A DNA stretch of 64,000 nucleotides from an uncultured Clostridia bacterium (GCA_944387375.1 CALXEQ010000001.1:64483-128482); one strand, 5' to 3'; shown: positions 15,093-24,233, counted from the stretch's first letter. A program made the numbers and translations. The notes: generated from the letters alone by a model not told the origin.

Positions 15093-15123
15093 TTGACCTA
15101 AAGTATACTTTATATGATATAAA
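15093..15123 (+). promoter_or_regulatory. MerR-type promoter of the DUF362-LarC-AKR operon
   Basis: TTGACC (15093-15098) and TATAAA (15118-15123) are 19 bases apart, and the spacer holds the perfect 14-base palindrome TAAAGTATACTTTA (15099-15112). An over-long 19-base spacer with a dyad between -35 and -10 is the hallmark of MerR-family activators. No MerR gene is in the window. Confidence 0.7.
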
Positions 15124-15150
15124 TATAGTATATAAGAAAGGATGATTTAT

Positions 15151-16035
15151 ATGGAAAAAGCAAAAGTATATTTTACAAAAGAAATAACACCTGAAAATTT
15201 AGTTAAAATGTATAAGGTATTAGGAAAAGAGTTAAAAGGAAATGTAGCAGTAAAATTACATTCAGGTGAGAAAGGTAATCAAAATTATTTAAGACCAGAA
15301 TTTGTAAAACCATTAGTTGATTATGTAGATGGTACTGTAGTTGAGTGTAATACTGCTTATGAGGGAGCTAGAAATACTACTCAAAAACATAGGGAGTTAA
15401 TTAAAGAACATGAATGGGATAAATATTTTAAATTTGATTTATTAGATGAAGAAGGACCAGATATGGTATTAGATGTACCAAATGGAAAAATTTTAAATAA
15501 AAATTACGTTGGTAAAGACTTAGAAAAATACGATTCAATGCTTGTATTATCACATTTTAAAGGACATGCCATGGGTGGATATGGTGGAGCTTTAAAGCAA
15601 CTTTCAATAGGTTGTGCTTCATCAGAAGGAAAAACTTTAATTCATACGGCTGGAGTAACAAATAATCAGTATGAATTATTTAATAATCTACCTGAACAAG
15701 ATCGTTTCTTAGAAGCAATGGCAGATGCTGCAGAAAGTGTTGTAAATTATTTTAAAGGAAATATTGTATTTGTTAATGTTATGAAAAAAATTTCAGTAGA
15801 TTGTGATTGTGATGGTAATGCTTCTGCACCTTGTATGAAAGATATTGGTATACTTGTAAGTACTGATCCTATTGCGATTGATCAAGCATGTCTAGATTTA
15901 GTATATAATTCTAATGATCCTGGTAAAGATAAATTAATAAAAAGAATTGAGTCTTTACATGGAGTTCATACAGTAGAAGCTGCTTCAGATCTAGGCTTTG
16001 GTACAAGAGAGTATGAATTAATAAATGTAGATTAA
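15151..16035 (+). CDS. DUF362 family protein
   Basis: 294 residues from ATG 15151 (AGAAAGGATG upstream; an ATG at 15142 sits too close to that site). The DUF362 core is visible in 'VAVKLHSGEKG', 'MLVLSHFKGHAMGGYGGALKQLSIGCAS' and 'GILVSTDPIAIDQACLDLV'. Several DUF362 proteins carry a ferredoxin domain; this one does not, although it has a Cys cluster 'DCDCDGNASAPC'. Function is unknown, with redox or metal-related roles usually suspected. It is the first gene of a three-gene run with a LarC fragment and an Fe-S aldo/keto reductase. Confidence 0.82.
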   Translation: MEKAKVYFTKEITPENLVKMYKVLGKELKGNVAVKLHSGEKGNQNYLRPEFVKPLVDYVDGTVVECNTAYEGARNTTQKHRELIKEHEWDKYFKFDLLDEEGPDMVLDVPNGKILNKNYVGKDLEKYDSMLVLSHFKGHAMGGYGGALKQLSIGCASSEGKTLIHTAGVTNNQYELFNNLPEQDRFLEAMADAAESVVNYFKGNIVFVNVMKKISVDCDCDGNASAPCMKDIGILVSTDPIAIDQACLDLVYNSNDPGKDKLIKRIESLHGVHTVEAASDLGFGTREYELINVD

Positions 16036-16055
16036 TAATACAGAAAGAGGATAAA

Positions 16056-16808
16056 ATGAAGACATTATATTTTGATTGCAGTAGTGGAATAAGTGGAAAT
16101 ATGACACTTGGTGCACTATTAGAAATTGTTGGAGATAGTGATTATTTAATAAGTGAACTAAAAAAATTAAATATTGATGAATATGAGATAAATATTTCTA
16201 AAAAGATAAAAAATGGTATTACAGGGACTTATGTTGATGTTATTTTAAAACATCAACATAGTCACGTGCACCATCATGAACACACTCATGGTCATAGAAA
16301 TTTAGATGATATATATAGTATTATAGATAATAGTCAATTAGATGAAAATACTAAAAATTTAGCTAAAAAAATTTTTATGAGAGTTGCAAAGGCAGAAAGT
16401 AAGGTACATAATAAACCTTTATCTGAAATACATTTTCATGAGGTCGGTGCAACTGACTCTATTGTTGATATAGTTGGCACAGCAATCTTAATTAATAAAA
16501 TAAATCCAGATAAAATCATATCAAGTGTGGTTAATGATGGATATGGATTTATAGAATGTGCTCATGGCACTATGTCTGTGCCTGTTCCTGCGACAAGTGA
16601 GATTTTTGCAGATTCTAATGCAAAAATAAGACAAATTGATGTGAATACTGAACTTGTAACTCCTACAGGTGCTGCTATAATAACTGAACTTAGTTCAGAT
16701 TTTTCAACTTTACCTACTATGAAAGTAGAAAAAATTGGATGGGGTGCAGGTCTTAAAGATTTAAATATACCAAACGTTTTAAAAGTGTATTATGGTGAAA
16801 CAGAATAA
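16056..16808 (+). CDS. larC: LarC N-terminal part (LarC1-like), nickel-pincer cofactor family
   Basis: 250 residues. Opens with the family motif 'YFDCSSGISGNMTLGALL', has the histidine-rich linker 'HQHSHVHHHEHTHGH' (about 68-82), 'HFHEVGATDSIVDIVG' and 'VPVPATSEI ... ELVTPTGAAIITEL', then 'IGWGAGLKDLNIPNVLKVYYGE'. This is the LarC1 portion of LarC, which inserts nickel into the pincer cofactor of lactate racemase. Full LarC is about 400 residues, in Lactobacillus made from larC1 and larC2 by ribosomal frameshifting. Here the frame stops after LarC1 and the next gene begins 17 bases later, so no LarC2 portion exists locally. larB and larE are also not in the window. Confidence 0.85.
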   Translation: MKTLYFDCSSGISGNMTLGALLEIVGDSDYLISELKKLNIDEYEINISKKIKNGITGTYVDVILKHQHSHVHHHEHTHGHRNLDDIYSIIDNSQLDENTKNLAKKIFMRVAKAESKVHNKPLSEIHFHEVGATDSIVDIVGTAILINKINPDKIISSVVNDGYGFIECAHGTMSVPVPATSEIFADSNAKIRQIDVNTELVTPTGAAIITELSSDFSTLPTMKVEKIGWGAGLKDLNIPNVLKVYYGETE

Positions 16809-16825
16809 AATAAAGAGGGAGAAAA

Positions 16826-17965
16826 ATGATATATAAAGATTTTAGAGATTTAAAGTTGTCAAATTTAGGTCTTGGAGCAATGCGTTTACCAGTAAAAGAA
16901 ATAGATGGAAAGCAATCAATTGACGAAGAGGAAACTTCTAAAATGGTTAAATATGCTATAGATAATGGTATAAACTATTTTGATACAGCATGGGGATATC
17001 ATGATGGTGAATCTGAAATAGTAATGGGAAATATTTTAAGTAAGTATCCAAGAGATGAATTCTATTTAGCAACAAAGTTTCCAGGATATGATATATCTAA
17101 TATGGATAAGGTAGAGCAGATATTTGAAAAACAATTGCAAAAATGTAAAGTAGATTATTTTGATTTTTATTTATTTCATAATGTTTATGAAATAAATGTA
17201 GATTTATATTTAGATAAAAAATATGGGATTTTAGAATATCTTTTAAAGCAAAAAGAAAACAGAAGAATTAAACATTTAGGATTTTCATGTCATGGAAGTT
17301 TAGATGTAATGGATAAGTTTTTAAAAGCATATGGTAAATATATGGAATTTGGTCAAATTCAACTAAATTATCTAGATTATAAGTTTCAAGATGCAAAAGC
17401 TAAAATAGAACTATTAAATAAATATAATATTCCTATTTGGGTAATGGAGCCTTTAAGAGGTGGAAGACTTGCAAAACTTGCAGATGATCAAGAAAAAAGA
17501 TTAAAAAAATTAAGAACAGGTGAAAATATTCCCGCATGGGCTTTTAGATTTTTACAATCTATTCCAAATGTTACAATGATTCTTTCTGGTATGTCCACAA
17601 TGGAGCAATTAAAAGAAAATATTAATACTTTTAAAGAGGACAAGCCATTAAATGACGAAGAAATGAAAGAAATATTAAAAATTGCAGATGAAATGTTAGA
17701 TAAAAAGATTTTACCATGTACAGCTTGTCGTTATTGTACAGCTCATTGTCCTAAAGGATTAGATATACCAAAATTATTATCTTTATATAATGAGCATACA
17801 TTTACCAAAGGTGGTTTTATTGCTCCAATGGCAATATCTGCACTTCCAGAAGATAAAAGACCTAGTACATGTATTGGTTGTAGAAGTTGTGAAGCTGTTT
17901 GTCCTCAACAGATAAAAATATCTGAAGCTATGTCAAATTTTACTAAGCAATTAGGTGAAATTTAA
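16826..17965 (+). CDS. aldo/keto reductase with C-terminal 4Fe-4S ferredoxin domain
   Basis: 379 residues. N-terminal TIM-barrel AKR domain (about 1-290) with 'LGLGAMRLP', the Asp-Tyr region 'FDTAWGYHDGESE', and 'DFYLFHNV'. The C-terminal 85 residues carry two cluster motifs, 'CTACRYCTAHCP' and 'CIGCRSCEAVCP', so electrons probably come from or go to ferredoxin clusters. AKRs of this architecture are common in clostridia; substrates are unknown. It starts with AGAGGGAG upstream, is the last gene of the DUF362-LarC operon and ends at a terminator shared with the opposing ATPase gene. Confidence 0.9.
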   Translation: MIYKDFRDLKLSNLGLGAMRLPVKEIDGKQSIDEEETSKMVKYAIDNGINYFDTAWGYHDGESEIVMGNILSKYPRDEFYLATKFPGYDISNMDKVEQIFEKQLQKCKVDYFDFYLFHNVYEINVDLYLDKKYGILEYLLKQKENRRIKHLGFSCHGSLDVMDKFLKAYGKYMEFGQIQLNYLDYKFQDAKAKIELLNKYNIPIWVMEPLRGGRLAKLADDQEKRLKKLRTGENIPAWAFRFLQSIPNVTMILSGMSTMEQLKENINTFKEDKPLNDEEMKEILKIADEMLDKKILPCTACRYCTAHCPKGLDIPKLLSLYNEHTFTKGGFIAPMAISALPEDKRPSTCIGCRSCEAVCPQQIKISEAMSNFTKQLGEI

Positions 17966-17998
17966 TAAAAAACTTCAGGGGATACCTGAAGCTTTTTA
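17966..17998. terminator. bidirectional terminator between AKR and Ca2+ ATPase genes
   Basis: CTTCAGG (17973-17979) pairs with CCTGAAG (17985-17991); an A run on the left and a T run on the right let it work in both directions. Confidence 0.85.
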
Positions 17999-20653
17999 TT
18001 ATATTTTTTTAGTATTAAATGAATAAATTACTTTCCCATGTCTTACTTCGTGGAGTTTCTTTTTAGCTTCCATAATAAATAGAGGACAAATAGAAATAAC
18101 TATAGTGTAAATCCATTGAATAGGTGAGAGTGGCATTACATCAAAAATAGTTGCTACTTGAGGTATTATTGATACACCTATTTGTAATATAGCTCCTAGT
18201 AAAAATGCAAATATTAAGTATTTATTTTTAAATAATCCTATTTCAAATAGTGATTCATCACTTCTAATATTTAAGCTATGTATAAGCTCTGTAAGTCCAA
18301 GTGTTAAAAATGCCATTGTTCTTCCAACATTTATGCCATATTGAGTTGAGCCAATATAGAAAGCTAATAATGTTAGTATTCCTATCATGCAACCTTCAAA
18401 AAAGATTTTAAACCATAATCCATCAGCAAATAATCCTTTTTTGGGATTTTTTGGCTTTCTATTCATTATATATTTGTCTTCTGGCTCAAGTCCAAGACCT
18501 ATTGCTGGAAAAGAATCTGTAACTAAATTTATCCATAACAGATGTATAGCAAGTAGTGGAGTTTCAAGTCCTAAAATTAATCCTAAAAATATAGTAACAA
18601 TTTCTCCAACGTTTGTAGATATTAGAAAATGCACAGCTTTTTTTATATTATCATATATATGTCTTCCTTCTTTTACAGCTTTTACTATAGTTACAAAATT
18701 GTCATCTGTAAGTACCATGTCTGATGCATTTTTTGCAACATCTGTGCCATTAAGACCCATTGATACACCGATGTCTGCATTTTTTAGTGCTGGTGCATCA
18801 TTTACTCCGTCTCCTGTCATTGCTACTACATTTCCTGTCTTTTGAAAAGCTTTTACTATTTTTACTTTATGTTCAGGAGATACTCTTGCAAATACAGAAT
18901 ATTTCATTATATTTTTTTGAAATTCTCTATCAGAAAGTTTATCTAACTCATTTCCAGTTATTGCAATATCTCCATCTGAATATATTCCTAAATCTTTTGC
19001 TATAGCTTTGGCAGTTAGAATATGATCTCCTGTTATCATAACAGTTTTAATACCTGCTTTTTTTGCTGTAAATATTGCTTCTTTAACTCCAGCACGTGGT
19101 GGATCAATCATTCCTATGAGTCCTACGAATACCAAGTCTTTTTCTATATTTTCCGAGTTTATATTATTTGGAAGAGATGATACATCTTTATATGCTATTG
19201 CAATAACACGTAAAGCTTCATTTGCCATTTTTTCATTTGTATTTAGTATATTATTTTGAGTACTAGTGTTCATGTAATTTGTAGAGCCGTTATTATATAT
19301 ATAATTACATTTTTGAATTATAACATCAGGTGCTCCTTTAGTTATAATCCTATATTTACTACCTATTTTATGAATAGTTGTCATCATTTTTCTTTCAGAA
19401 TCAAATGGTATTTCATTTACACGTCTCATTTGCTCATATAAAGTATTTTTATTTTTTCCATATTTTAGACCTGCATTAACTATTGCTGATTCTGTAGGCT
19501 CACCAATTACTGTTTTGCCATTTATCTTACAATCGTTACACATACTTCCAAGTTCTAATATAAAGTTGAAATTTTGAGAATGTATATCGTTTGTAATATC
19601 TTCTTTATAGTTACAAATTTTTGTGACTTTCATTTTATTTTGGGTAAGTGTACCTGTTTTATCTGAACATATAATTGAACTGCTTCCTAAAGTTTCTACT
19701 GCAGGAAGTTTCCTAATTATTGCATTATTCTTAGACATTTTAGTAACTCCAATTGAAAGCATAATTGTAACTACTGCAGGTAGTCCTTCAGGTATTGCAG
19801 CAACAGCAAGACCAACTGATGTCATAAACATTTCACTTATTGATATTCCTTTAAATAGACCAATAATAAATATTGTAAGGCATATTATAAGACATATAAT
19901 GCCTAAACTTTTTCCAATACCTGCAAGTTTCTTTTGAAGTGGTGTTTGAGGTGCTTCATCTGTTATTATCATTTTAGCAATTTTTCCTACTTTTGTATTC
20001 ATTCCAGTTTCTGTAACAATTGCTTGAGCATGACCATTTGTGACAATAGTTGTTGAAAAAGCCATGTTAATCATATCGCCAAGAGCAACATTTGATGGCA
20101 GTATTACTTTTGCATCTTTTGTTACTGGAACAGTTTCACCTGTTAGTGCTGATTCCTCTATTTTTAAATTATATGAAGAAATAAGTCTACAGTCTGCTGG
20201 AACAAAATTACCAGCTTCAAGCTCTATTATATCTCCTGGAACAAGCAAAGTACTATCTATAGTTATATTTTTTCCATTTCTTAACACCTTAGAAGTTGGT
20301 GAAGAGAGTTTTTTTAGTGCTTCAAGAGATTTTTCAGCTTTACTTTCTTGTATAACACCAATTAGTGCATTAATTACAACAATAACCACAATTATTATTG
20401 AGTCTGTATATTCTTTAGTTCCTTCAAAATATGAAACAATAGCAGATACTAAAGCCGCAATAAGTAAAATAATAATCATAAAATCTTTAAATTGAGAAAT
20501 AAACTTAATAAATATACTTTCTTTCTTTTTTTCATCGAGTTTGTTATATCCATATTTTTTTCTTAGCTTTATTACTTCTTTGTCTGTTAGTCCTTTATAC
20601 ATATCTGTATTAATTTTTTTTCTTATTTCATCAGCTGAAAGTGTATGCCACAT
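17999..20653 (-). CDS. P-type calcium-transporting ATPase
   Basis: 884 residues from the ATG at 20653, preceded on the minus strand by AAAGGAGTGATTTT; an ATG nine codons upstream lacks such a site. N-terminal cation ATPase domain (MWHTLSADEI), 'TGETVPV' actuator loop, helix 4 'AAIPEGLPAVVTI' with the Ca2+-binding PEGLP, phosphorylation site 'CSDKTGTLTQNKM', nucleotide domain 'KGAPDV', hinge 'TGDGVNDAPALK' and helix 6 'NLVTDSFPAIGLG' with the site residues N and D. Ten membrane helices are expected. This is a SERCA/PMCA-type exporter of Ca2+. It is monocistronic. Confidence 0.93.
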   Translation of the reverse strand: MWHTLSADEIRKKINTDMYKGLTDKEVIKLRKKYGYNKLDEKKKESIFIKFISQFKDFMIIILLIAALVSAIVSYFEGTKEYTDSIIIVVIVVINALIGVIQESKAEKSLEALKKLSSPTSKVLRNGKNITIDSTLLVPGDIIELEAGNFVPADCRLISSYNLKIEESALTGETVPVTKDAKVILPSNVALGDMINMAFSTTIVTNGHAQAIVTETGMNTKVGKIAKMIITDEAPQTPLQKKLAGIGKSLGIICLIICLTIFIIGLFKGISISEMFMTSVGLAVAAIPEGLPAVVTIMLSIGVTKMSKNNAIIRKLPAVETLGSSSIICSDKTGTLTQNKMKVTKICNYKEDITNDIHSQNFNFILELGSMCNDCKINGKTVIGEPTESAIVNAGLKYGKNKNTLYEQMRRVNEIPFDSERKMMTTIHKIGSKYRIITKGAPDVIIQKCNYIYNNGSTNYMNTSTQNNILNTNEKMANEALRVIAIAYKDVSSLPNNINSENIEKDLVFVGLIGMIDPPRAGVKEAIFTAKKAGIKTVMITGDHILTAKAIAKDLGIYSDGDIAITGNELDKLSDREFQKNIMKYSVFARVSPEHKVKIVKAFQKTGNVVAMTGDGVNDAPALKNADIGVSMGLNGTDVAKNASDMVLTDDNFVTIVKAVKEGRHIYDNIKKAVHFLISTNVGEIVTIFLGLILGLETPLLAIHLLWINLVTDSFPAIGLGLEPEDKYIMNRKPKNPKKGLFADGLWFKIFFEGCMIGILTLLAFYIGSTQYGINVGRTMAFLTLGLTELIHSLNIRSDESLFEIGLFKNKYLIFAFLLGAILQIGVSIIPQVATIFDVMPLSPIQWIYTIVISICPLFIMEAKKKLHEVRHGKVIYSFNTKKI

Positions 20654-20718
20654 AAAATCACTCCTTTGTACAAGTTTCATTTGAGTATATGAGTTAAAAT
20701 TATCTTTTATACATAAAG

Positions 20719-20747
20719 TTGTGTTTTTAAATTTGCTATGGTAAAAT
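20719..20747 (+). promoter_or_regulatory. promoter of the CoA-disulfide reductase gene
   Basis: TTGTGT (20719-20724), 17-base spacer, TAAAAT (20742-20747) with an extended -10 TGG in front. Confidence 0.65.
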
Positions 20748-20779
20748 TAAATTAATTTTAAAAGTAAAGGAGTGTGTAT

Positions 20780-22423
20780 ATGAAAGTATTAATAGTAGGA
20801 GGAGTAGCAGGTGGTGCTACGACTGCAACAAGGTTAAGAAGACTTGATGAGAAGGCTCAAATTATAATATTTGAAAGAGGAGAATTCGTATCTTTTGCAA
20901 ATTGTGGACTTCCATATTATATTGGAGATGTAATAAAAGAGAAAAAGAATTTGTTGCTTCAAACTCCAAAATCTTTTAAAGATAGGTTTAATATAGACGT
21001 AAGAGTAAATAATGAGGTAGTAAAAATAGATAGAGAAAAAAAGCAAGTTTTAATAAGAAAAGTAAATAGTGGAGAAGAATATATAGAAACTTATGATAAG
21101 CTTGTGCTATCTCCTGGAGCTGAGCCAATAAATCCATTTAAAGTGATAAAAAGTGAGAAAATAGCAACATTAAGAAATGTAAATGATAGTGTAAAAATAA
21201 AAGATTATATACAAAAAAATAATCCAAAAAATATTGTAATAATTGGTGGTGGATATATAGGAGTTGAAGTAGCTGAAAATATAAAACATTATGGTAGTGT
21301 AAATGTAACTATTGTTGAAAAAGCACCACATGTTATAGCTTCTATAGATAAAGATATTGCATCTATTATTCAAAATAGACTTAGGGAAAATAATATTAAT
21401 TTAATTTTAAATAATGGTGTAAAAGAGATAAAAGAAGAAAGTATATTTAATATTTTGCTAGACAAAGGAGAAATTAAAGCGGATTATATTATTTTATCTA
21501 TTGGTGTAAAACCAGAAACTGCTATTGCTAAAGATGCTGATATTGCTTTAAACTCAAGAGGAAGTATTATAGTGGATGAATATATGAGAACAAATGACAA
21601 AGATATTTATGCTTTAGGTGATGCAGTAGAAATAAAAAATTATGTAACAAATATGCCAGACTATATTCCACTTGCGGGGCCTGCAAATAGGCAAGCAAGA
21701 ATAGTTGCAAATAATATATTTGGATTAGAGTCAAAATATAAAGGTACTATGGGAAGTAGTATATTAAAGTTTTTTGATTATACATTAGCAACTACAGGGA
21801 TAAGTGAGGAAAAATGTAAGATGCTAGATATAAAGTATAAAAAGATTATTATAACACCTTTTTGTCATGCTACATATTATCCTGGAGCAAGTGAAATGAT
21901 GGTAAAAGTTATATATTGTGAAAAAGAAAAAATACTTTTAGGTGCACAAGTGATAGGAAAAGAGGGAGTAGATAAGGTGTCAGATATTTTAGCTACCGCT
22001 ATAAGAAGTAAGCTTAACATTTATGATTTAGAAGACTTAGAACTATGTTATGCACCACCTTTTTCATCTGCTAAAAGTGTAGTAAATATTGTTGGAAATG
22101 TAATAGAAAATGAGATAAACGGTCTTGTTAAAAATATATTTTGGGAAGATGTTGAAAATACAGATACTCCTTATGTTTTAGATGCTAGAACAAAGGGAGA
22201 GTATGAAAGTGGACATTTTAGTAAGGCAATAAATATTCCTTTAGATGAATTAAGAGAAAATATTAGTAAATTAGATAAAAGTAAAGAAATTTTAGTATAT
22301 TGTAAGACAGGAGTAAGAAGCTATATTGCTTGTAGAATACTTATGCAAAATGGATTTAAAGTAAAAAATATAATGGGAGGTTATAATTTATATAAAGAAA
22401 TAGAAAAAGATAGATTAAGCTAA
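20780..22423 (+). CDS. CoA-disulfide reductase / FAD pyridine-nucleotide oxidoreductase with rhodanese domain
   Basis: 547 residues. FAD-binding 'VGGVAGGATTATRLRR' at the N-terminus and redox cysteine in 'SFANCGLPYY' (Cys about 42), the single active cysteine of CoA-disulfide reductases and related NADH oxidases; NAD(P)H-binding 'IIGGGYIGVEVAEN' (about 155-168); dimerisation domain to about 450. The last 95 residues are a rhodanese domain with active-site loop 'VYCKTGVRS' (Cys about 509). Fusion enzymes of this kind act as CoA-dependent persulfide or polysulfide reductases. ATG 20780 is preferred over GTG 20774 by spacing to AAAGGAG. A ccdA/thioredoxin pair follows. Confidence 0.9.
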   Translation: MKVLIVGGVAGGATTATRLRRLDEKAQIIIFERGEFVSFANCGLPYYIGDVIKEKKNLLLQTPKSFKDRFNIDVRVNNEVVKIDREKKQVLIRKVNSGEEYIETYDKLVLSPGAEPINPFKVIKSEKIATLRNVNDSVKIKDYIQKNNPKNIVIIGGGYIGVEVAENIKHYGSVNVTIVEKAPHVIASIDKDIASIIQNRLRENNINLILNNGVKEIKEESIFNILLDKGEIKADYIILSIGVKPETAIAKDADIALNSRGSIIVDEYMRTNDKDIYALGDAVEIKNYVTNMPDYIPLAGPANRQARIVANNIFGLESKYKGTMGSSILKFFDYTLATTGISEEKCKMLDIKYKKIIITPFCHATYYPGASEMMVKVIYCEKEKILLGAQVIGKEGVDKVSDILATAIRSKLNIYDLEDLELCYAPPFSSAKSVVNIVGNVIENEINGLVKNIFWEDVENTDTPYVLDARTKGEYESGHFSKAINIPLDELRENISKLDKSKEILVYCKTGVRSYIACRILMQNGFKVKNIMGGYNLYKEIEKDRLS

Positions 22424-22429
22424 TATTAC

Positions 22430-22458
22430 TTGAAATATAAAGTAATTTAGTTTATAAT
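22430..22458 (+). promoter_or_regulatory. promoter of the ccdA-thioredoxin operon
   Basis: TTGAAA (22430-22435), 17-base spacer and TATAAT (22453-22458). An ATTACTT/AAGTAAT inverted repeat (22425-22446) overlaps the -35. Confidence 0.75.
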
Positions 22459-22482
22459 CAAAATATCAGAAAAGGAGAATTT

Positions 22483-23118
22483 ATGGAATACTTATTTACA
22501 TTTTTAGAGGGAATAGCAAGCTTTATATCCCCATGTTTACTTCCGATGCTTCCAATATATATATCATATTTTATTGGAGAAGAAGAGAAAAAAAGTTCAA
22601 AAAAAATAATAAATGCTTTAGGATTTGTACTTGGATTTACATTAGTATTTTTAATTCTATCTATATTTGCTAGTAGTCTAGGAATGATAATTAGTGAAAA
22701 TATAAGATATATAAAAATAATATTTGGAATAATAATAATATTTTTAGGACTAAACTACATGGAAGCTATAAATATAAAATTTTTAAATAAAACTAAAGTT
22801 ATAGATGCAGATAAGAAAAATTTAAACTTTTTAAAAGCAATTTTATTTGGTGCGATTTTTTCAATTAGTTGGACACCTTGTATTGGAACTTTTTTAAGTT
22901 CAGCATTACTCTTAGTAGCAAAACATCAAGATATGTTAAAGGGGATATTACTTATGCTAGTATATTCTATAGGACTTGGAATTCCTTTTGTTGTGTCTGT
23001 AGCTTTGATTGAAAAGTTAAAGCAGGTATTTAATGTTATAAAGAAAAATTATAATATTATAAAAAAAGTATCAGGAGTTATTTTAATAGTAATTGGTATT
23101 TATACTATATTTTTTTAA
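22483..23118 (+). CDS. ccdA: CcdA-type thiol-disulfide electron transporter
   Basis: 211 residues, about six membrane helices. Two proline-flanked cysteines in the internal repeats, 'FISPCLLPMLP' near residue 19 and 'SWTPCIGTFL' near 132, are the redox pair that carries electrons from cytoplasmic thioredoxin across the membrane. It starts at AAAAGGAG and is followed 11 bases later by a membrane-anchored thioredoxin, its expected acceptor. Downstream targets could be secreted thiol proteins or cytochrome maturation; no cytochrome genes are near. Confidence 0.9.
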   Translation: MEYLFTFLEGIASFISPCLLPMLPIYISYFIGEEEKKSSKKIINALGFVLGFTLVFLILSIFASSLGMIISENIRYIKIIFGIIIIFLGLNYMEAINIKFLNKTKVIDADKKNLNFLKAILFGAIFSISWTPCIGTFLSSALLLVAKHQDMLKGILLMLVYSIGLGIPFVVSVALIEKLKQVFNVIKKNYNIIKKVSGVILIVIGIYTIFF

Positions 23119-23129
23119 AGGAGAGTTAA

Positions 23130-23552
23130 ATGAAACAGAAAATATCTATTCTTATAATAATAATTGTTTTTGTACTAGGATTAGTTTTTTTAAATATTTA
23201 TATAAATAATTCAGTAAATGAACAAGAAGTTGTAAGTATACCAAAAGTTACAAGCACTAATTTTGATAGTGAAGTGCTTCAAAGTGATAAAATAGTACTT
23301 GTAGATTTTTATGCTGATTGGTGTGAGCCATGTAAAGTATTTTCACCAATACTTGAAGATGTAGCAGATGATTATGATTATGTTAAAGTTGTAAAAGTAA
23401 ATGTGGATGAAGAGGTAGAGCTTGCACAAAAATATGGAATTATTTCACTTCCAACATTACTTGTTGTAAAAAATGGAAAAGTAGTAGATAGAAGTACAGG
23501 TGCATTAGAAAAAATTTATGTACTAGATATGATAAGAGAGGCAAATAAATAA
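23130..23552 (+). CDS. membrane-anchored extracytoplasmic thioredoxin
   Basis: 140 residues. An uncleaved-looking signal anchor (about 5-26, 'ISILIIIIVFVLGLVFLNIYI') leads to a thioredoxin fold with active site 'DWCEPCK' and cis-proline region 'GIISLPTLLVV'. Placement directly after ccdA indicates that CcdA reduces it outside the membrane. Start AAAGGAGAG. Terminates before the beta-helix gene, which follows 13 bases later and may be in the same transcript. Confidence 0.9.
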   Translation: MKQKISILIIIIVFVLGLVFLNIYINNSVNEQEVVSIPKVTSTNFDSEVLQSDKIVLVDFYADWCEPCKVFSPILEDVADDYDYVKVVKVNVDEEVELAQKYGIISLPTLLVVKNGKVVDRSTGALEKIYVLDMIREANK

Positions 23553-23565
23553 GGAGGAAAATAAA

Positions 23566-24231
23566 ATGGAAGAGTGTAAAATTGAAAATTTATATGACTT
23601 AAATCAAACAATAGCAAAAGACATTTTTAAAGGAGCGACATATCCATGGGAAGTATTACCTAAAATTGAAAATTTTATAATAGAGCTTGGAAATACTTTA
23701 AGTGAAGATGAATATGAAAAAAGAGAAGATAATATATGGATTGCAAAAAGTGCAAAGGTTGCTCCGACAGCATATATAAAAGGACCAGCAATAATAGGAA
23801 AGGATGCAGAAGTAAGACATTGTGCTTTTATTAGAGGTAAGGCAATTATTGGAGAGGGAGCAGTTGTAGGAAATTCTACAGAGCTTAAAAATGTTATACT
23901 ATTTAATAAAGTACAAGTTCCACATTATAATTATGTAGGGGATTCAATTTTGGGATATAAGGCTCATATGGGAGCAGGCTCTATTACTTCTAATGTAAAA
24001 TCAGATAAAAAATTAGTTATAATAAAAAATATAGGTGAAAAAATTGAGACTGGACTAAAAAAAGTGGGAGCAATGCTTGCAGATAATGTAGAAGTTGGAT
24101 GTGGAAGCATATTAAATCCTGGTAGTGTTGTTGGAAGAGGTACTAATATTTATCCACTTTCTTCGGTAAGAGGAGTAATACCACCAAATAGCATATATAA
24201 AAATCAAAATGAGATAGTAGATAAAATATAA
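23566..24231 (+). CDS. left-handed beta-helix protein (GlmU C-terminal / acyltransferase-like)
   Basis: 221 residues. After a ~55-residue helical start there are hexapeptide-type repeats ('IAKSAKVAPTAYIKGPAIIGKDAEVRH', 'AIIGEGAVVGNSTELKN', 'VGCGSILNPGSVVGRGTNIYP'), predicting a trimeric left-handed beta helix. 'NYVGDSILGYKAHMGAGSITSN' closely follows the acetyltransferase part of GlmU, so relatives are annotated as UDP-N-acetylglucosamine pyrophosphorylase-like, but the nucleotidyltransferase domain is absent. Substrate not assignable. Start AAGGAGG. Confidence 0.82.
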   Translation: MEECKIENLYDLNQTIAKDIFKGATYPWEVLPKIENFIIELGNTLSEDEYEKREDNIWIAKSAKVAPTAYIKGPAIIGKDAEVRHCAFIRGKAIIGEGAVVGNSTELKNVILFNKVQVPHYNYVGDSILGYKAHMGAGSITSNVKSDKKLVIIKNIGEKIETGLKKVGAMLADNVEVGCGSILNPGSVVGRGTNIYPLSSVRGVIPPNSIYKNQNEIVDKI

Positions 24232-24233
24232 TG

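Noticed and set aside
18387-18845. Long plus-strand open frames opposite the Ca2+ ATPase gene (also 19623-19937, 20040-20495)
   Set aside because: They are antisense shadows of a well-conserved P-type ATPase, lack ribosome binding sites and have implausible compositions.
22425-22446. ATTACTT / AAGTAAT inverted repeat at the ccdA promoter as an operator
   Set aside because: Only seven bases in very AT-rich sequence, no second copy seen; could be a weak terminator remnant. Mentioned but not promoted to a finding.
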